Assembly: GCA_021531775.1 (NCBI GenBank)
Contig: JAFBIU010000014.1
Location: forward strand, 1 to 64,000
Length of the DNA stretch: 64,000 nt
Direction of reading: 5' to 3'
Source of the DNA: Parabacteroides distasonis
GTDB lineage: Bacteria; Bacteroidota; Bacteroidia; Bacteroidales; Tannerellaceae
Shown one piece after another: positions 61,934-64,000 of this stretch (its first letter is position 1; every line of letters starts with the position of its first letter). The notes below the pieces were generated by a model. That model was not told where the DNA came from. It searched no databases and saw only the letters and a program-made list of their open reading frames with translations. The translations under genes were made by a program, and so were the position numbers.

Positions 61934-63886
61934 TCATCCATTCATGGAAGCCAGGAACTCGGTGTTGTCCGTGGTCTGTTCCATCTGCTTCTTGACAAAC
62001 TCCATGGCTTCAATCGAGTTCATATCGGACAGATACTTACGCAGGATCCACATGCGGTTCAATGTAGTTTCATCCTGCAACAAATCGTCACGACGTGTGC
62101 TGGAAGCCGTAATATCGACAGCCGGATAGATACGTTTGTTAGACAACTTGCGATCCAGCTGCAATTCCATATTACCTGTACCCTTGAATTCCTCAAAGAT
62201 CACATCATCCATCTTGGAACCTGTCTCCGTCAAGGCTGTTGCCAAGATAGTCAAGCTACCGCCATTTTCGATGTTGCGGGCAGCTCCGAAGAATCGTTTC
62301 GGCTTTTGCAATGCATTGGCATCCACACCACCAGAAAGCACTTTACCTGAAGCAGGCTGTACAGTATTGTAGGCTCGTGCCAAACGGGTGATAGAATCCA
62401 ACAGAATGACTACATCGTGTCCACATTCAACCAATCGCTTCGCCTTGTTCAAAACAATCTCAGCAATCTTCACATGGCGCTCTGCCGGTTCATCAAAGGT
62501 AGAAGCAATGACTTCTGCATCCACACTACGCGCCATATCTGTCACTTCCTCCGGACGTTCATCGATCAGCAACACGATCATATAGACTTCCGGATGGTTG
62601 GCCGCAATGGCATTGGCGATATCCTTCAGCAACATGGTCTTACCTGTTTTCGGCTGGGCAACGATCAAACCGCGTTGTCCTTTACCGATCGGTGAGAACA
62701 GATCTACCACACGTACGGCAATGTTGTCATATACTTTCGGCGAACGACGATCTGTCAACATGAACTTCTCATCCGGGAACAGAGGGGTCAAGTGATCGAA
62801 AGGTACACGGTCACGTACCTCTTCGGGCGAACGGCCATTGATACGATCCACTTTCACCAACGGGAAATACTTCTCGCCCTCTTTCGGCGGACGAATAGAA
62901 CCCTCTACAACATCACCCGTCTTCAAACCAAACAGTTTGATCTGAGACTGTGAAACATAGATATCATCGGGAGAAGTCAGATAGTTGTAATCGGAAGAAC
63001 GCAGGAAACCATAACCATCCGACATCATTTCCAGCACACCCGAACCTGACAGGATACCATCGAAATCATACATTTTTTCGGGTTGTGGGTTGGCATTATT
63101 GCTGTTGTTATTGGCAGCATTGCGTTGATTATTGGCATTCGGATGATTATTCTTCTGGCGGTTCGGTTGGTTATTCGCACCAGCATTGGAAGATTCCGTA
63201 TTGGGAGCAGACTGTTTTTCTTGTTTGGGAGTAGTTGTCTGGAACGGGAAGATTTGATCCAGTACAGATTTGGCATCCGGATGACGGAAAACAATTCGTT
63301 TGTGTTCCTCTTCTGCCGGAGCGGCTGTGGGAGCAGCAGGAGTCTCCGGAGTCTGAAGGGGAGCTTCCTCCACGATGGGAGCCTCATTCGGATCCTCCTC
63401 GGTTGTTTCTGCAACCATGGGAGGCAACTGTTTTTTATCTCCAGATCTGGTTTCCTCCGTTTTGCTAACTACAGGCTGATCTTCTACTTCGTTACTGAAA
63501 AGATCTCTTTCTTCAACTCTGCTTTTTTCTGCCCGTGACCGTTTCTTCCGTTCAGCCTGAGGCTTATTCTCCGTTTCCTGAGGTTTCGTAGCTTCTTCCG
63601 TACCTTTCTGCTTGTTGGCTTCCAATTCTGCTTCTCGTGCTGCCTTGTCAGCCTTAGAAGGACGCCCCCGCTTCTTACCGGATGGTTTGTTGGCGTCTTG
63701 TTTCTTCATATCTTTATTCTTTTCAGAACGCAAGCCAGCCAACGAAATAGCCTGTTCGTCCAATATACGGTAGATCAGCGATTCTTTTGTAATACCACTA
63801 TCTACTGTGATGCCTAACTCTCCCGCAATTTTCTCCAATTCGGGGAGCTGTTTCTCATTTAATTCGATAATATTATACTTCTGCAT
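61934..63886 (-). CDS. rho: Transcription termination factor Rho with long disordered insert
   Basis: At 650 residues it is much longer than E. coli Rho (419). The N-terminal helical domain (residues 1-60) is followed by about 215 residues of low complexity: an AT-hook-like [13 protein letters not shown]-rich blocks, a proline/alanine run and an N/Q-rich stretch ([20 protein letters not shown]). The RNA-binding cold-shock-like domain ([20 protein letters not shown]) and the ATPase domain ([27 protein letters not shown], the R-loop and Q-loop region) complete it. It unwinds RNA from polymerase. The disordered insert is reported in Bacteroides Rho to drive phase separation needed for gut fitness. 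Confidence 0.95.
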   Translation of the reverse strand: MQKYNIIELNEKQLPELEKIAGELGITVDSGITKESLIYRILDEQAISLAGLRSEKNKDMKKQDANKPSGKKRGRPSKADKAAREAELEANKQKGTEEATKPQETENKPQAERKKRSRAEKSRVEERDLFSNEVEDQPVVSKTEETRSGDKKQLPPMVAETTEEDPNEAPIVEEAPLQTPETPAAPTAAPAEEEHKRIVFRHPDAKSVLDQIFPFQTTTPKQEKQSAPNTESSNAGANNQPNRQKNNHPNANNQRNAANNNSNNANPQPEKMYDFDGILSGSGVLEMMSDGYGFLRSSDYNYLTSPDDIYVSQSQIKLFGLKTGDVVEGSIRPPKEGEKYFPLVKVDRINGRSPEEVRDRVPFDHLTPLFPDEKFMLTDRRSPKVYDNIAVRVVDLFSPIGKGQRGLIVAQPKTGKTMLLKDIANAIAANHPEVYMIVLLIDERPEEVTDMARSVDAEVIASTFDEPAERHVKIAEIVLNKAKRLVECGHDVVILLDSITRLARAYNTVQPASGKVLSGGVDANALQKPKRFFGAARNIENGGSLTILATALTETGSKMDDVIFEEFKGTGNMELQLDRKLSNKRIYPAVDITASSTRRDDLLQDETTLNRMWILRKYLSDMNSIEAMEFVKKQMEQTTDNTEFLASMNG

Positions 63887-64000
63887 AAGTTGAGAATGTG
63901 AGTCAAACGAAATCTAAGAGCGTACACCTTATTTATCCAAGTACATTGCTCTTATTCTTTGAAAATATGTTTAATAATTGAAATTCTAATTTGAAACCGG
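63887..64000 (-). other. Upstream region of rho
   Basis: This AT-rich leader holds no exact TAnnTTTG box and no clear hairpin. The rho promoter may lie beyond the window's right edge. Confidence 0.3.

Overview
The window is a chromosomal segment of a Bacteroidales bacterium (Bacteroidota). The evidence is the phylum-type promoter motif TAnnTTTG in front of many genes, a SusC/SusD pair, lipoproteins with an acidic run after the lipidated cysteine, a TamL-type lipoprotein barrel, a Rho with a long disordered insert, and an RNA downstream of rplT that matches what I recall of the Bacteroidales-1 family. Base composition looks roughly balanced. I cannot name the genus. No rRNA, tRNA, CRISPR array, integrase or intact insertion sequence was seen.

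Left part (1-10.9 kb). About 1 kb of repeat-rich non-coding DNA precedes a six-gene forward operon: RhaM-type mutarotase, aldo-keto-reductase sugar dehydrogenase, amidohydrolase-family lactonase, LgoD-like zinc dehydrogenase, UxaB and UxaA. Together they can be read as a non-phosphorylating route for L-fucose or L-galactose through C5 inversion of the aldonate. Convergent to it, behind a shared hairpin, is a four-gene unit of a Crp-type regulator and LutABC (lactate oxidation), with a 4-base overlap at every junction.

Housekeeping block (10.9-26.4 kb), mostly on the minus strand: purF-carA-carB, a cation-efflux pump, thrS-infC-rpmI-rplT followed by the small RNA, then a large TPR protein divergent from a TamL/BamA-like lipoprotein barrel.

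Accessory stretch (26.5-48.2 kb): an envelope operon (M28 peptidase with PDZ, membrane protein, surface lipoprotein, TonB-dependent receptor); a three-gene island (DUF3987-like ATPase, a stand-alone protein resembling the HsdR nuclease domain without its catalytic residues, and an unrecognised protein); a LacI-controlled transporter-dehydrogenase-barrel operon with three operator-like repeats; a SusCD pair; a GNAT/zinc-ribbon fusion; and a divergent S51 peptidase versus ATP-grasp ligase plus esterase.

Right part (48.3-64 kb): an LptF/G-type permease with tgt and clpC, then gyrA, a periplasmic TPR protein, a decayed barrel-gene remnant next to 22-bp repeats, a GH35 beta-galactosidase with an MFS transporter, an SGNH hydrolase and rho.

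Several start codons were moved downstream of the longest reading frame because a TAnnTTTG promoter lies on or after the first possible start, or because a 4-base overlap with the upstream gene fixes the start. All functional calls come from reading motifs, not from database searches.
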